A DNA stretch of 64,000 nt from Roseiarcus sp963820095 (GTDB lineage Bacteria > Pseudomonadota > Alphaproteobacteria > Rhizobiales > Beijerinckiaceae). Positions 63,952 through 64,000 of the stretch are shown here, piece by piece. The stretch covers positions 14,211-78,210 of the forward strand of contig CAWFZA010000016.1 of assembly GCA_963820095.1 (NCBI GenBank), given 5' to 3'. The position numbers and the translations under genes are program-made. The notes beneath the pieces are model-generated. The model was not told where the DNA came from. It did not search any database and was given only the letters and a program-made list of their open reading frames with translations. The first letter of the stretch is position 1; every line of letters begins with the position of its first letter.

Positions 63952-64000
63952 GACGCTGCGCGGTCGCCATCCGGCGGCCGCTGCACCCCGTCTCCGGATG

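Overview
The window is GC-rich DNA from an alphaproteobacterium, most likely of the order Hyphomicrobiales (Rhizobiales). This rests on gene content and order rather than on any marker search: eno next to ftsB, rpmI-rplT-pheS-pheT, tolQRAB, plant-type glutamate-cysteine ligase, the second type of TrpB, membrane urate hydroxylase with a cytochrome c tail, PEPxxWA-type C-terminal sorting signal, and proteins ending in ANDN-rich tails. No rRNA, tRNA, CRISPR array, insertion sequence or prophage was recognised. A Beijerinckiaceae/Methylocystaceae-like host is possible but is a guess.

Layout. 0-9 kb: GNAT, PDZ/7TM/GAF membrane protein, haloacid dehalogenase, a lipid A acyltransferase, a 2OG oxygenase, TrpB2, a GFA-like protein and a TetR/NTF2-like divergent pair. 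9-20 kb: housekeeping block of two cyclophilins, queA-tgt, eno, an L,D-transpeptidase-like protein, ftsB, glyA, nrdR and ribD. 20-34 kb: accessory and stress genes (penicillin V acylase-like hydrolase, DUF1223, GH88 hydrolase with PEP-CTERM, ClpP, ArsR-SRPBCC, rsmE, amidase with TetR, gshA, Flp pilin, MATE pump, TetR-cupin). 34-40 kb: rpmI-rplT-pheS-pheT, with a DUF4160/DUF2442 pair lodged between pheS and pheT. 40-45 kb: two overlapping Crp-type genes, small membrane proteins, mug and phosphomannomutase. 45-50.6 kb: a five-gene cassette of hexapeptide acyltransferase, FabG-like SDR, AMP-forming ligase, LuxE-like acyl-protein synthetase and LuxC-like acyl-CoA reductase, with no luxAB. 50.6-58.5 kb: aspartic protease, xylose isomerase, urate hydroxylase and tolQ-tolR-tolA-tolA2-tolB. 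58.5-64 kb: DUF2189 protein, an outer-membrane/cupredoxin/FTR1 iron module and an ornithine decarboxylase with a structured leader.

Quality warning. About 29 reading-frame breaks can be located by protein continuity, and almost all are single-base insertions (about 25 insertions against 4 deletions). They fall in genes that should be essential, such as pheT, glyA, tolQ and tolB, often in short homopolymers. I read most of them as base-calling or consensus errors, so the genes are annotated at full length across the break. Real decay is argued only where sequence is missing: the arylsulfatase, SDR and gluconate-dehydrogenase-like remnants, and the Crp copy without a DNA-binding domain.

The most unusual items are the LuxC/LuxE cassette without luciferase, a Tgt that has lost all four zinc ligands, a second TolA-like protein inside the tol operon, two paralogous TetR genes with related palindromic operators, 38-nt palindromic repeats, and two perfect TGTGA-N6-TCACA sites, one of them upstream of the tandem Crp genes.
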